Shown here piece by piece: positions 18,537-28,507 of a DNA stretch of 64,000 nt. A program made the translations under genes and the position numbers. The stretch's first letter is position 1, and each line of letters opens with the position of its first letter. This stretch comes from Polycladomyces subterraneus (GTDB lineage Bacteria; Bacillota; Bacilli; Thermoactinomycetales; JIR-001), in the NCBI RefSeq assembly GCF_030433435.1, contig NZ_JANRHH010000013.1:1-64000 (forward strand), given 5' to 3'. The notes under the pieces are model-generated. The model worked only from the letters and a program-made list of their open reading frames with translations. It made no database searches and had not been told where the DNA came from.

Positions 18537-18582
18537 TAAAAACACCCGACCGAAAGCCATCTGTTTTCGATCGGGCGCATGG
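18537..18582 (-). terminator. Terminator of the arginine operon
   Basis: On the minus strand CCCGATCGAAA pairs with TTTCGGTCGGG, followed by TGTTTTTAT. It lies about 35 bases after the argF stop. Confidence 0.8.
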
Positions 18583-18614
18583 TGAACGCATATCCAAATA
18601 TCGCTAATATCCAC

Positions 18615-19574
18615 TCAGCCCATCAATAGCAACATCAACGCTTTTTGGGCGTGCAGGCGGTTTTCCGCCTGATCCCACACGACGGATTGTGGTCCATCCA
18701 ATACGTCGGCAGTCACTTCCCATCCGCGATAGGCGGGCAGGCAGTGGAGGAAAACGGCATCTGGCTTCGCCTTGCTCATCAATTCCGCATCCACCTGATA
18801 ACCGCCAAAGATTTGTTTGCGGAGCTCCTTTTCCTCCTCCTGCCCCATGCTTGCCCACACGTCGGTATAGACGGCATCGGCCTGATGGACCGCTTCGGCG
18901 GGGTCGGTCGTAATCGTGATCTCAGCCCCCGTATCCTTGGCGATCTGCCATGCTTCCTCCACCACTTCCGACAATGGCTGATAACCTTCCGGAGCGGCGA
19001 CGGAGATGTGAACACCCATCGCGGCGCAACCGTGAAGGAGGGAATGGGCCACATTGTTCCCGTCGCCTACAAAAGCCAGCTTCAAACCATCCAACGTTCC
19101 TTTTTTCTCCTGAAGGGTGAGGAGGTCGGCCAACACCTGACACGGATGGTGCAGGTCGGTCAGTCCGTTGATGACAGGCACCTCGGCATACCGGGCCAAT
19201 TCGACCACGGTACGGTGCGCAAAGGTGCGAATCAGGATCCCGTCCACATAGCGGGACAGCACACGGGCGGTATCCGCGATGGTCTCACCCCGCCCCAACT
19301 GCAGTTCATTTCGGTTCAATGAGAGCGCATATCCTCCCAGTTGGGCGATCCCTGTCTCAAACGACACCCGCGTCCGGGTGGATGGTTTGTCGAAAATCAT
19401 GGCCAGCGTTTTGCCTGCCAACGGGGTGTAGCGCTCTCCGCGACGCTGTTTCTCCTTCAATCTTTGAGCCACATCCAAAATCAGTGCGATTTCCTCCGGT
19501 TTCCAATCTGCCAGCGACAGACAGTCCCGTCCTTTCAACGGTTCTGCTTGTATGGGAACCAATGCGACACTCAT
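18615..19574 (-). CDS. argF: Ornithine carbamoyltransferase
   Basis: A 319-residue cytoplasmic enzyme that makes citrulline from ornithine and carbamoyl phosphate. The carbamoyl phosphate loop reads STRTRVSFE, the second binding motif is HPCQVLADLLTL, and the ornithine/catalytic loop is FLHCLPAYRG. The start ATG 19574 overlaps the carB stop by ATGA, so the two are translationally coupled. The enzyme uses the carbamoyl phosphate made by the products of carA and carB directly upstream. It is the last gene of the operon. Confidence 0.95.
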   Translation of the reverse strand: MSVALVPIQAEPLKGRDCLSLADWKPEEIALILDVAQRLKEKQRRGERYTPLAGKTLAMIFDKPSTRTRVSFETGIAQLGGYALSLNRNELQLGRGETIADTARVLSRYVDGILIRTFAHRTVVELARYAEVPVINGLTDLHHPCQVLADLLTLQEKKGTLDGLKLAFVGDGNNVAHSLLHGCAAMGVHISVAAPEGYQPLSEVVEEAWQIAKDTGAEITITTDPAEAVHQADAVYTDVWASMGQEEEKELRKQIFGGYQVDAELMSKAKPDAVFLHCLPAYRGWEVTADVLDGPQSVVWDQAENRLHAQKALMLLLMG

Positions 19575-22500
19575 GGTTGGACGACCTCCTTCCATTCGGT
19601 TGCGGTAATGGGAACCAACGCCTGCTCCACCGGAGTGGCCTCTCCGGCGATACGGACATACCAGCGAAACGTCTCCAGCGAGGTGAAGCAAGGCACCTGC
19701 CATCCCAGGCACGCCCGACGCAGACGATACCCCGCGCGCTTGGGATCATTGCCACGGGTGGCCACATTGACGACGACTTTTTTGTCGCCATCAGCCTTCA
19801 ACCATTCCATCCACTCTTCTTCTATCAGGCTCTTCACTTCAACGCCCCATTGTTGCAGGATGTAACGGGCTGTTCCCGGTGTTCCGTAAATAGAGACCCC
19901 TTTGGCGGACAATTCGCGGACCAGGGAGCCCAGCGCATGCTTTTTCACGTCGGATACCGACAGAAACACCTGGGTGCGGGAATTCAATTCGGGCAACGGT
20001 GCACCGACAGCCGACGGCAACACTTTTTTCATGGCGATCTCCGGTGTGAGGCCCATCCCCAACACTTCACCGGTCGATTTCATGTTGGGTCCGAGGACGG
20101 GATCGACGCCGGGCAATTTGGCAGCGGAAAACACTGGTGCTTTCACTGCCACAATCGGAGGTGGGGGGAGCAGACCCGTCGGGGCGAAATTGGCCAGGGG
20201 TTCGCCCATCTGCACCCGGGTGGCCCACTCGATCATCGGTACCCCCGTCACCTTGCTGACGATGGGCACTGTCCGAGACGCACGCGGGTTGACTTCCAAC
20301 ACTCGCACCTCTCCGTCGTGGATGACGAACTGGATGTTGAGCAATCCTTTGTGTGACAGGGAACGAGCCATCCGCTCCGTGTAATCAACCAGCCGGTCGC
20401 GCACCGCGTCGGGCAGGTCGATCGCCGGCAGGAACGAGATGCTGTCTCCGGAATGAACACCGGCCCGTTCCACATGCTGGACCAACACGGGGATGACCAC
20501 GTCCCGACCATCAGTGACCGCATCCACCTCCACTTCGACCCCTTCCATGAACCGGTCCAGCAGGAGTGGATAAGCGGCTTCCGTCACCCCGTACTGATCG
20601 TACGTCACCATTACTGTAGCCAGTTGGTCGGGGCTGTGTACCACCATCATCCCCTGTCCACCAATCACATAGGAAGGACGCAACAACAGGGGATAACCCA
20701 GCTTCTCCGCCAGTGCGAAAACCTCCTCGGGAGAGGCGGCTGTTGCTCCAGGAATATGCGGAATCTCCAGTTCATTCAACCAGCGGTAAAACAGCTCCCG
20801 ATCCTCCACCCGATCGATCGCAGCGGATGAGGTGCCGTACAAACGCAAACCCGCTTTCTCCAATCCCCGGGTCAATTTGACCGCCGTCTGCCCGCCGGTT
20901 TGCACCATCACGCCGTCCACCAGCTCTTTTTCAGCAACATGCCAGACGTCTTCGACGGTAAGCGGTTCGAAATACAATCGGTCGGCTGTGGCATAGTCGG
21001 TGCTGACCGTCTCAGGGTTATTGTTCACGACCACGGCGCAGATTCCCCATTTTTTGAGGGCTTTTACCGTGTGTACCGAGCAGTAGTCGAATTCGATGCC
21101 CTGTCCGATGCGGATCGGCCCCGAACCGACCACCAAGACGCGACGCTCGGCGGATGCGGTCTCCACTTCATCGTTGCCTTTCCAGGTGGAGTAAAAGTAC
21201 GGGGTTTCCGCGACAAACTCAGCGGCACAGGTATCCACCCATTTGTATGACGGAGACCATCCTTTCTGTTGCAAGTCTGCGCGCAACTCATCTTCCGAAA
21301 CGCCCCACGTCCGTGCCAACCAGGAGTCGGCCACACCCCATTCTTTGGCTTTTTTTAACAGATCGTCAGGAACCGATTCCCAAGTGCGCTCCGCCAGTTG
21401 CCGTTCCAACTCCACCATCTGCTGCAGTTTGTACAGGAAAAAGGGCGTAATGCTGGTGAGCTGATGCACCTGTTCCACGCTCCAGCCGCGACGGAAGGCT
21501 TCCCCGATCAGGAACAGACGCCGGTCATCGGCTTCCTCCAATCCCTGTGCCAACGCTTCGTCGCTCCAATCGGCAAATTGGGGCAATACCAAGGCGTCCA
21601 ATCCCATGTCCAATGAGCGGATCGCTTTGTACATCGCCGATTCCAGGTTGCGACCGAGTGCCATGACTTCCCCGGTGGCCTTCATCTGTGTGCCGAGTTT
21701 GCGTTCCCCGTACGGAAATTTATCGAACGGCCAACGGGGCAGTTTGACCACCACGTAATCCAGCGCCGGCTCAAAGCTGGCAAACGTGTGACCCGTCACC
21801 GGGTTGATACATTCGTCCAAACGGTATCCCACCGCCAATTTGGCGGCGATACGGGCGATCGGATACCCCGTCGCCTTGGAAGCCAGCGCACTGGAGCGAC
21901 TGACCCGCGGATTCACTTCGATGATGGCGTATTCGCCCGTCTCGGGATGAACGGCGAATTGAATGTTGCAACCGCCGATCACGCCCAAGGCACGGATCAC
22001 TTTGCACGCCACCGACCGCAACTGTTGATACTGACGATCAGTCAACGTTTGCGACGGGGCCACGACGATGCTGTCCCCTGTGTGGATGCCGACGGGGTCA
22101 ATGTTTTCCATGTTACACACAGTGATGCACGTGTCAGCATGATCCCGCATTACTTCATATTCGATCTCTTTCCATCCCAGAATGCTCTGCTCTACGAGAA
22201 TCTGACGGATGGGGCTGGCCGCGAGACCTTTGCGGGCGATCTCGCGCAGCTCAGCTTCATCTCGGGCGATCCCGCCGCCGAACCCGCCCAGGGTGTAGGC
22301 CGGGCGGATGATGGCGGGATAGCCGATTTCCCCGGCAAATTCCACCGCTTCCTCTACCGTCGAAACGGTTTGGCTCCGGGGGACGGGCTCACCGATGTCC
22401 GCCATCATCTGCTTAAATGCTTCCCGGTCCTCCCCTTTGACGATCGTCTCGATCGGCGTGCCGAGAAGACGGACGCCATATTGCTTCAGTACCCCTTTTT

Positions 22501-22843
22501 CATGCAGAGCCACCGCCAAGTTAAGCCCCGTTTGCCCACCCATCGTGGCCAGCAATCCATCGGGCCGCTCCCGTTTGATAATCTCCGTCACCACGTCGAC
22601 GGTGAGCGGTTCCATGTAGATGACATCGGCCACATCCGGATCGGTCATCATTGTGGCCGGGTTGTTATTGATCAGGATGACGCGGATGCCCTCTTCCTTC
22701 AGCGCCAGACATGCCTGCGTGCCGGAATAGTCAAATTCGGCAGCCTGGCCGATCACGATTGGACCGGAGCCGATCACCAGAACGCTGCGAACGGGTTGTG
22801 GATTTGGCACTGGTTGTTCTGGATTGATTGCATCAGCCGACAT
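19571..22843 (-). CDS. carB: Carbamoyl-phosphate synthase large subunit
   Basis: A 1090-residue protein with the duplicated ATP-grasp architecture: an N-terminal half starting VLVIGSGPIVIGQAAEFDYSG and a second half starting VLVVGSGPIRIGQGIEFDY at about residue 560, followed by a C-terminal MGS-like allosteric domain. It makes carbamoyl phosphate from bicarbonate, ATP and ammonia supplied by CarA. Its location in the arg operon indicates the arginine-specific enzyme, which in Bacillus relatives coexists with a pyrimidine-specific copy (pyrAA/AB); the latter is not in this window. It overlaps carA by 11 bases and argF by 4. Confidence 0.95.
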   Translation of the reverse strand: MSADAINPEQPVPNPQPVRSVLVIGSGPIVIGQAAEFDYSGTQACLALKEEGIRVILINNNPATMMTDPDVADVIYMEPLTVDVVTEIIKRERPDGLLATMGGQTGLNLAVALHEKGVLKQYGVRLLGTPIETIVKGEDREAFKQMMADIGEPVPRSQTVSTVEEAVEFAGEIGYPAIIRPAYTLGGFGGGIARDEAELREIARKGLAASPIRQILVEQSILGWKEIEYEVMRDHADTCITVCNMENIDPVGIHTGDSIVVAPSQTLTDRQYQQLRSVACKVIRALGVIGGCNIQFAVHPETGEYAIIEVNPRVSRSSALASKATGYPIARIAAKLAVGYRLDECINPVTGHTFASFEPALDYVVVKLPRWPFDKFPYGERKLGTQMKATGEVMALGRNLESAMYKAIRSLDMGLDALVLPQFADWSDEALAQGLEEADDRRLFLIGEAFRRGWSVEQVHQLTSITPFFLYKLQQMVELERQLAERTWESVPDDLLKKAKEWGVADSWLARTWGVSEDELRADLQQKGWSPSYKWVDTCAAEFVAETPYFYSTWKGNDEVETASAERRVLVVGSGPIRIGQGIEFDYCSVHTVKALKKWGICAVVVNNNPETVSTDYATADRLYFEPLTVEDVWHVAEKELVDGVMVQTGGQTAVKLTRGLEKAGLRLYGTSSAAIDRVEDRELFYRWLNELEIPHIPGATAASPEEVFALAEKLGYPLLLRPSYVIGGQGMMVVHSPDQLATVMVTYDQYGVTEAAYPLLLDRFMEGVEVEVDAVTDGRDVVIPVLVQHVERAGVHSGDSISFLPAIDLPDAVRDRLVDYTERMARSLSHKGLLNIQFVIHDGEVRVLEVNPRASRTVPIVSKVTGVPMIEWATRVQMGEPLANFAPTGLLPPPPIVAVKAPVFSAAKLPGVDPVLGPNMKSTGEVLGMGLTPEIAMKKVLPSAVGAPLPELNSRTQVFLSVSDVKKHALGSLVRELSAKGVSIYGTPGTARYILQQWGVEVKSLIEEEWMEWLKADGDKKVVVNVATRGNDPKRAGYRLRRACLGWQVPCFTSLETFRWYVRIAGEATPVEQALVPITATEWKEVVQP

Positions 22844-23903
22844 GGATCGTCACCTTCCTCTTCTGCTGTACCATCTCGATGAAACGGTGGAAGATTTCCG
22901 CAGCGTCCGACGGCCCCGGATGTGCTTCAGGATGGAATTGTACACCCTGAATCGGATATTGCCGGTGGGCGATTCCCTCCACTGATCCGTCGTGGATATG
23001 TCGATGTGTCACCCGCCATTGGGCCGGGTCCAACGACTCTTCACGCACCGCGTATCCGTGATTTTGCGACGTAATCCACACGCGCCCCGTTTCCAGCTCC
23101 TTGACGGGATGGTTGCTTCCGCGATGGCCGAATGACAGACGGTCCGTGTCACCGCCCAAAGCCAGGGCCAGCAACTGATGGCCCAGACAAATGCCCAGCG
23201 TGGGAATCCCTTGGATGAACGGCACCCACTCGGACAAATACGGCAACAACGCTTTCGGATCACCGGGTCCGTTGGAAAAGAGCAACCCGTCGGGCTCCAG
23301 CTTGGCTACCTCTGACGGCGGTAGATGGAAAGGTACCACGGTCACCCGGCACCCCAGCTCCTGCATTGACCGTAAAATGGAGGCTTTCGCACCGAAGTCC
23401 ACCAAAACGATGTGGGGAGCGAAGGGATCTCCGGCGTATGTCACGGGCTTGGTCACTGACACTTGGCTTACCCAGCGCGGGGAACAGGGATCGGGCCATT
23501 CTTCCACTTGCGGATTCGGCACGGAGGAGATCACCCCGCGCACGCATTCCTTCTCACGGACGATCTTCACCACCGTGCGCGTATCCACACCGGCAATGCC
23601 GGTCACGCCGTGACGGTGCAGCCATTCGCTCAACGAGGTGTCCGCCTGCTCGTATGTTTCACTCAATATGACACCGGCGCAGTGTGGGCGGACGCTCTCT
23701 TCCTCACCCGGTACGATACCGTAATTGCCCAACAGCGGATAAGTAAACGTCACTATCTGACCCGCATAGGACGGATCGGTCAATACCTCCTGGTATCCGG
23801 TCATACCGGTGGTGAACACCACTTCGCCCAACACTTCCGACGGACGCCCGATCCAGGTGCCTTCAAATACGTCCCCCGTGTCCAACACCAGATACGCTTT
23901 CAC
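22833..23903 (-). CDS. carA: Carbamoyl-phosphate synthase small (glutaminase) subunit
   Basis: A 356-residue glutamine amidotransferase. The N-terminal CPSase domain begins MKAYLVLDTGDVFEGTWIG, and the class I GATase domain contains the nucleophile cysteine (GICLGHQ) and the His/Glu pair (VQFHPEAHPG). It releases ammonia from glutamine and channels it to CarB. It overlaps argD by 41 bases at its start and carB by 11 at its end. Confidence 0.95.
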   Translation of the reverse strand: MKAYLVLDTGDVFEGTWIGRPSEVLGEVVFTTGMTGYQEVLTDPSYAGQIVTFTYPLLGNYGIVPGEEESVRPHCAGVILSETYEQADTSLSEWLHRHGVTGIAGVDTRTVVKIVREKECVRGVISSVPNPQVEEWPDPCSPRWVSQVSVTKPVTYAGDPFAPHIVLVDFGAKASILRSMQELGCRVTVVPFHLPPSEVAKLEPDGLLFSNGPGDPKALLPYLSEWVPFIQGIPTLGICLGHQLLALALGGDTDRLSFGHRGSNHPVKELETGRVWITSQNHGYAVREESLDPAQWRVTHRHIHDGSVEGIAHRQYPIQGVQFHPEAHPGPSDAAEIFHRFIEMVQQKRKVTIHVG

Positions 23904-25065
23904 CCTTCTCCACCTCCTCCCATGCGGCTGTCAAGATTTCCACCGCTTTCTCCAATTGGGCAGGCTCCGTGACCAGCGGCGGCAACAAACGAACCACCTG
24001 GGGGCCCGCAGGGCTCACCAGCAAACCGCGTCGACGAGCAGCCTCGATCACCGGCGCGACGGGTTGGTTCAACTCGATCCCGATCATCAGTCCCAACCCT
24101 CGCACTTCCACGACTCCCGGCCGCCCCTCCAATTTTTCCTTCAAACGGTTGATCAGCCACGTGCCGTGTTCCACCGCTCGGGATAACACATCCGATTCCG
24201 TCATCTCTGTGAGTACCGCCCTTGCAGCCGCCATCGCCAGCGGATTGCCACCAAACGTGGAGGCGTGCGAGCCGGGTCCGAACACGTCCACGTATTCGGC
24301 TTTGGCCAGCATCGCCCCGACCGGCATCCCGTTGCCCAACCCTTTGGCCAACGTCATGATATCCGGCACGATACCATAATGTTCGCAGGCGAACAGTTTG
24401 CCAGTCCGTCCCATTCCGGTCTGCACTTCATCCACCATCAGAAGCACACCCTTGTCGGCGCACAACCGGGCCAATCCCTCCACAAACGCCTGATCGGCGG
24501 GCCGAACGCCACCTTCACCTTGCACCAGTTCCAGGAACACCCCGGCCACATCTGGAGTCAGTGCTTCTTCAACCGATCTCAAGTCGTTATAGGTGGCGTA
24601 GACGAAGCCTTCCGGCAGAGGGTCAAATCCTGTTTTCACCTTGTCCTGACCCGTCGCCGTCAATGTGGCCAGTGTCCGACCGTGAAAGGATTTTCGGAAC
24701 GTGACAATGACGGGACATTTGATTCCCCGTTTTTCACTGGCGTATTTCCGCGCCAGTTTGATGGCCGCTTCGTTGGCCTCCGCCCCGCTATTGCAGAAAA
24801 ATACCGCCCCCAAGCCGCTGGCTTGCACCAGCAAATCCGCCACTTGTTCCTGCAACGGAATGTGAAACAGGTTGGACACATGCCACAGTTGCTTCAGCTG
24901 GGCTTCCACCGCCGTCGCCACGGCCGGGTGGCAATGGCCCAGGTTGCACACACCCAAACCGGAAGTGAAATCCAGATAACGCTTGCCGTCTTCATCCAGC
25001 AGGATACTGCCGCTACCGCTCGCCACGCGGACCGGAATCCGCGCGTAGGTTGGAAACAGAGCCAT
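23863..25065 (-). CDS. argD: Acetylornithine aminotransferase
   Basis: A 400-residue class III aminotransferase using pyridoxal phosphate. Visible motifs are the cofactor-binding NSGAEANEAAIKLAR, the aspartate of LLMVDEVQTGMGRTG, and the Schiff-base lysine in MTLAKGLGNGMPVG. It converts N-acetylglutamate semialdehyde to N-acetylornithine. The start lies 6 bases after the argB stop. Confidence 0.95.
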   Translation of the reverse strand: MALFPTYARIPVRVASGSGSILLDEDGKRYLDFTSGLGVCNLGHCHPAVATAVEAQLKQLWHVSNLFHIPLQEQVADLLVQASGLGAVFFCNSGAEANEAAIKLARKYASEKRGIKCPVIVTFRKSFHGRTLATLTATGQDKVKTGFDPLPEGFVYATYNDLRSVEEALTPDVAGVFLELVQGEGGVRPADQAFVEGLARLCADKGVLLMVDEVQTGMGRTGKLFACEHYGIVPDIMTLAKGLGNGMPVGAMLAKAEYVDVFGPGSHASTFGGNPLAMAAARAVLTEMTESDVLSRAVEHGTWLINRLKEKLEGRPGVVEVRGLGLMIGIELNQPVAPVIEAARRRGLLVSPAGPQVVRLLPPLVTEPAQLEKAVEILTAAWEEVEKGESVSGVGHGGRI

Positions 25066-25071
25066 GGTTTC

Positions 25072-25863
25072 TCACCACTCCCTTACAATGCTGGTGCCCG
25101 CAAACACCGCTTGTGTACCGTCTTTCCACTCCTGCGGGGCGCGTCCGTCGACGATCATCACGCGTTCCACTTCACCGCTCAAGCACCGCATCCCGGCTGT
25201 CACTTTGGGGATCATGCCGCCAGCGATCGTACCGTCGGCGATCATTTCATCGATCTGCTCAGGTGTGACGCGTCGAAGCACACGCTTCTCCCCGTTGTCC
25301 ACTTTCCAGATACCGGGGACGTCGGTCACCATCGCCAAGGTGTGCGCCTTCAGCGCCTGTGCAATCGCCCCTGCCGCGTGATCGGCGTTGACGTTGTAGT
25401 GTTGACCGGTTGCATCCACACCCAGCGATGCCACAACGGGCAACCATCCTTGATCCAGCAGCCCCTGCAACATGCTCGGATTCACCTCCGTCACGTCCCC
25501 CACATAACCCAGGGCGGGATCCCGTTGCTTCACCCGAATCAGCTCACCGTCGACCCCGCTGACTCCGATCGCACGTGCACCGGCTTGTGTGAATTGCGAA
25601 ACCAAATGTTTGTTCATCGCACCGGCCAATACCATCTCGACCACTTCCAATGTGTCAGCGTCCGTGACGCGTAATCCGTCAACAAAACGAGGCGTAATCC
25701 CGGCTTTCTCCAGCCAGCGGTTGATCCAGGGACCGCCTCCGTGTACGATGACAGGCTGCCACCCCCGCTCCAAGAGAGAGACGCAGGTGGAAAAAAACGA
25801 TGGATGAAGCCGATCCGTCACACTGCCGCCAATTTTGATAACCATGATGTTGCGGGTAACCAT
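25072..25863 (-). CDS. argB: Acetylglutamate kinase
   Basis: A 263-residue amino-acid kinase. The phosphate-binding start MVIKIGGSV, the VHGGGPWINRWLEKAG acetylglutamate loop and the NVNADHAAGAIAQAL motif identify it. It phosphorylates N-acetylglutamate in the second step of the cycle. ATG 25863 is preferred because AGGAGAGAGG precedes it; the upstream open frame is not protein-like. A 136-base gap separates it from argJ, the only sizeable gap in the operon. Confidence 0.95.
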   Translation of the reverse strand: MVTRNIMVIKIGGSVTDRLHPSFFSTCVSLLERGWQPVIVHGGGPWINRWLEKAGITPRFVDGLRVTDADTLEVVEMVLAGAMNKHLVSQFTQAGARAIGVSGVDGELIRVKQRDPALGYVGDVTEVNPSMLQGLLDQGWLPVVASLGVDATGQHYNVNADHAAGAIAQALKAHTLAMVTDVPGIWKVDNGEKRVLRRVTPEQIDEMIADGTIAGGMIPKVTAGMRCLSGEVERVMIVDGRAPQEWKDGTQAVFAGTSIVREW

Positions 25864-25999
25864 GTCGCCTCTCTCCTCTCCTGTCTGTATATAAAAACAT
25901 CCTAATGTATAAATATGCAAATCGACCAGAAAATCAGCACCCCGACCCGGAGCTTTTTTGTCAGCTTTGCTCTGGGACATCGGATGCCAACAGGAGACA

Positions 26000-27265
26000 T
26001 CATGTTCGGTAACAAGCATTGATGCGCACGTACTCGTAAGTCAGGTCGCATCCCCATGCGGTCGCCTTAAACTCTCCCTGATGCAAATCGACATAGAATC
26101 TCACCATGTCACGGTTCAAGACCGATTGGGCTGCTTCTTCGTCGAACGGGACGGGCAAACCGTTTTTCACCACGTGAATCTCTCCGATCTTCACATCCAC
26201 TGAAGCAGGATCGATCAACGGCGCACCATATCCGATCGCACAGAGAATCCGTCCCCAATTGGGGTCGGCACCGAACACCGCCGCTTTGACCAAATTGGAG
26301 CCCACCACCGACTTAGCTGCTTGCCGTGCCGTCTCCTGCGTCGGCGCACCACTGACGGTCACCTCGACAAGCTTAGTCGCTCCTTCTCCGTCCCGTGCAA
26401 TCATCTGTGCCAAACGGCGACATACATAAACGAAACCTGAGCGGAATGCTGGCCAATCCGGATGATCCGGGTGAAGGGCGGTGGTGTGTGCTGCCAATCC
26501 GCTTGCCATCGCAACCACCATGTCATTGGTGCTGCAATCGCCATCGACGGTGATCATGTTGAATGTCTCATCCGTCACTTCTCTCAGCAGTCCTCTCAAT
26601 ACCGCCGGTTCGATCACGGCATCCGTTGTAAGAAACGCCAGCATGGTGGCCATATTGGGATGAATCATGCCTGATCCTTTGGCCACACCGGCGATTCTCA
26701 CTTCCTGACCTTCGACCGCGACGACCACTTCCACGGCTTTGGTGCAAGTGTCGGTGGTCAAGATGGCCTGGGCGAAATCATCGTGTCCGCTGTCGCCCAC
26801 ATGGTCCATTTGTTCTCGCAATGCGCGAAGACCTGCTGAAATCCGGTCCATCGGCAGCAACTCGCCGATCACCCCTGTGGAAGCGACCCCGACCAAATGC
26901 TCTGAGATCCCGAACAATTCCGCCGTTTCTCGGCGCATTCGGTACGCATCCGCTTCTCCCTGCGGGCCGGTGCAGGCATTGGCATTGCCGCTGTTGACCA
27001 GCATCACTTGAAGGTGATCCTCTTTTTCCAAGCTCTCGCGAGTCACTTTCAACGGCGCCGCCTGAAAGGCGTTCATCGTGTACACGGCGGCGGCGGAAGC
27101 GGGAACCTCACAGACGATCCACCCGAGATCTTTCCGTTTTCGTTTGATGCCACAGTGCAAACCCGCTGCGTAAAACCCTTTGGGCGAATGGATCCGTGGA
27201 TGCTCCACCACCGAAAACGCGTCAATCCCCGTTTGTTGCAGCTGGGCCACGTCCGTTCCGCTCAT
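26000..27265 (-). CDS. argJ: Bifunctional ornithine acetyltransferase / acetylglutamate synthase
   Basis: A 421-residue precursor that self-cleaves at the conserved Ala-Thr in KGSGMIHPNMATMLAF, giving alpha and beta chains with the N-terminal threonine as nucleophile. It recycles the acetyl group from acetylornithine to glutamate. No separate argE or argA gene is seen in the window, fitting the cyclic acetyl pathway of Bacillus-type operons. It lies 40 bases downstream of argC. Confidence 0.95.
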   Translation of the reverse strand: MSGTDVAQLQQTGIDAFSVVEHPRIHSPKGFYAAGLHCGIKRKRKDLGWIVCEVPASAAAVYTMNAFQAAPLKVTRESLEKEDHLQVMLVNSGNANACTGPQGEADAYRMRRETAELFGISEHLVGVASTGVIGELLPMDRISAGLRALREQMDHVGDSGHDDFAQAILTTDTCTKAVEVVVAVEGQEVRIAGVAKGSGMIHPNMATMLAFLTTDAVIEPAVLRGLLREVTDETFNMITVDGDCSTNDMVVAMASGLAAHTTALHPDHPDWPAFRSGFVYVCRRLAQMIARDGEGATKLVEVTVSGAPTQETARQAAKSVVGSNLVKAAVFGADPNWGRILCAIGYGAPLIDPASVDVKIGEIHVVKNGLPVPFDEEAAQSVLNRDMVRFYVDLHQGEFKATAWGCDLTYEYVRINACYRT

Positions 27266-27305
27266 CTTCTGTTTCTCCCCTTTTTCTCATCGTGTTCCGT
27301 CTCTA

Positions 27306-28340
27306 TCACGGATACAACGGTAATCCTTCCAATCCCGCAGTTTCCGGCCATCCCATTCGGATATTCAGATTTTGCACCGCCTGGCCCGCCGCTCCTTTCA
27401 TCAAATTGTCGATCACGGCGACGGCGGTGACGGTTCCCGTCCGTTCGTCCACATGCCATCCCAGATCGCAGAAGTTGCTGCCACGCACGTGTTTGGTCTG
27501 CGGCCATTCTCCTTCTTGTTTCAGCCGAACAAATGGGGTGTTTTCATAGTACGAGCGATAGCAGTCAGCCACATCGTGACCGGTCACGCCCGGCTTCACC
27601 TGAGCGTACACGTTGGTCAAGATCCCGCGATTCATTGGAACCAGGTGCGGAGTGAAGAGGATTTTCACCGGCTCTCCCAATTCCGCTTCCGCAAACAGCT
27701 CCACCTCGGGTGTATGCTGATGTACTCCGATTTTATATGGGTACAGATTTTCGTTCACTTCGCAGTACAGTTTGGATTCGCTTAATCCTCGTCCCGCCCC
27801 GGATACGCCCGATTTGGCGTCCACCACCAGCGGAGAAGTTTGAATGAGTCCCTCTTTCAATAAGGGCAAAACCGCCAGCAACGTAGCTGTCGGATAACAT
27901 CCCGGGTTGGCGATTAACGTCGCCTGGGCGATTTTATCACTGTACCATTCACTCAAACCGTACACCGCCCGTTCCATCCACTCGACCGGCGCAGGTTCCC
28001 GTTGGTACCACTGTTGATAGATGTCAGGGTTCCCCAATCGAAAATCCCCGGAAAGATCGATAACGATCTTCCCTCTCTCCAAAAAGGCAGGCGCCCATTT
28101 GCCACTGACACCGGGAGGTGTGGCAAAAAAGACCACGTCCCCCGCTTCCGCAATACCGTCTACGTCCATTTCCTTCAGGGTGAACGTGAGATGCGCCGCG
28201 TGTGGGTACACTTCCCCAAGTTGTTTTCCCGCCGAGGAAGATGAAACCATCGCGCCGATCTCGGCATTCGGGTGCCCTTGCAACAATCGGATCAATTCGA
28301 TGCCACCATAGCCGGTCGATCCGATTACAACTGCTTTCAC
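27306..28340 (-). CDS. argC: N-acetyl-gamma-glutamyl-phosphate reductase
   Basis: A 344-residue enzyme. The NADPH-binding start is AVVIGSTGYGGIELIRLL, and the catalytic cysteine is in IANPGCYPTATLLA. It reduces N-acetylglutamyl phosphate to the semialdehyde. GTG at 28340 is the start, with GAGGGGGT upstream. It is the first gene of argC-argJ-argB-argD-carA-carB-argF, the same order as in Bacillus subtilis, and is preceded by a promoter overlapped by an ARG-box-like sequence. Confidence 0.95.
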   Translation of the reverse strand: MKAVVIGSTGYGGIELIRLLQGHPNAEIGAMVSSSSAGKQLGEVYPHAAHLTFTLKEMDVDGIAEAGDVVFFATPPGVSGKWAPAFLERGKIVIDLSGDFRLGNPDIYQQWYQREPAPVEWMERAVYGLSEWYSDKIAQATLIANPGCYPTATLLAVLPLLKEGLIQTSPLVVDAKSGVSGAGRGLSESKLYCEVNENLYPYKIGVHQHTPEVELFAEAELGEPVKILFTPHLVPMNRGILTNVYAQVKPGVTGHDVADCYRSYYENTPFVRLKQEGEWPQTKHVRGSNFCDLGWHVDERTGTVTAVAVIDNLMKGAAGQAVQNLNIRMGWPETAGLEGLPLYP

Positions 28341-28378
28341 TGGATAAGCTACCCCCTCGCGCGGTCGAAGTTTGTATT

Positions 28379-28408
28379 ATTATACGGCCATATTCATATT
28401 TATTCAAC
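28379..28408 (-). promoter_or_regulatory. argC promoter with overlapping ARG-box-like site
   Basis: On the minus strand TTGAAT (28407-28402), a 17-base spacer and a perfect TATAAT (28384-28379). The -35 region reads TTGAATAAATATGAAT, which matches most of the ArgR/AhrC 18-bp box (TGAAT, A/T core, AT) but misses part of the second half-site. Repression by ArgR with arginine is the likely control. Confidence 0.7.
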
Positions 28409-28428
28409 CCCCTTTTTTCATTTCGACA

Positions 28429-28461
28429 CAAAAAAAATCGCCCCTGTTCTGAGGGACGATT
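28429..28461 (-). terminator. Terminator upstream of the arginine operon
   Basis: On the minus strand AATCG-CCCT type arms (AATCGTCCCT / AGGGGCGATT) are followed by TTTTTTTT. It closes the short minus-strand gene at 28508-28690 and supports that gene being transcribed. Confidence 0.8.
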
Positions 28462-28507
28462 CCAAGACAAACGGAACTCGTAACCAAATTCCCAAATATG
28501 ATTGATT

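Noticed and set aside
19319-25674. Several plus-strand open frames of 200-470 codons across the arginine operon
   Set aside because: They are shadows of GC-rich arg and car genes. All known motifs are on the minus strand.
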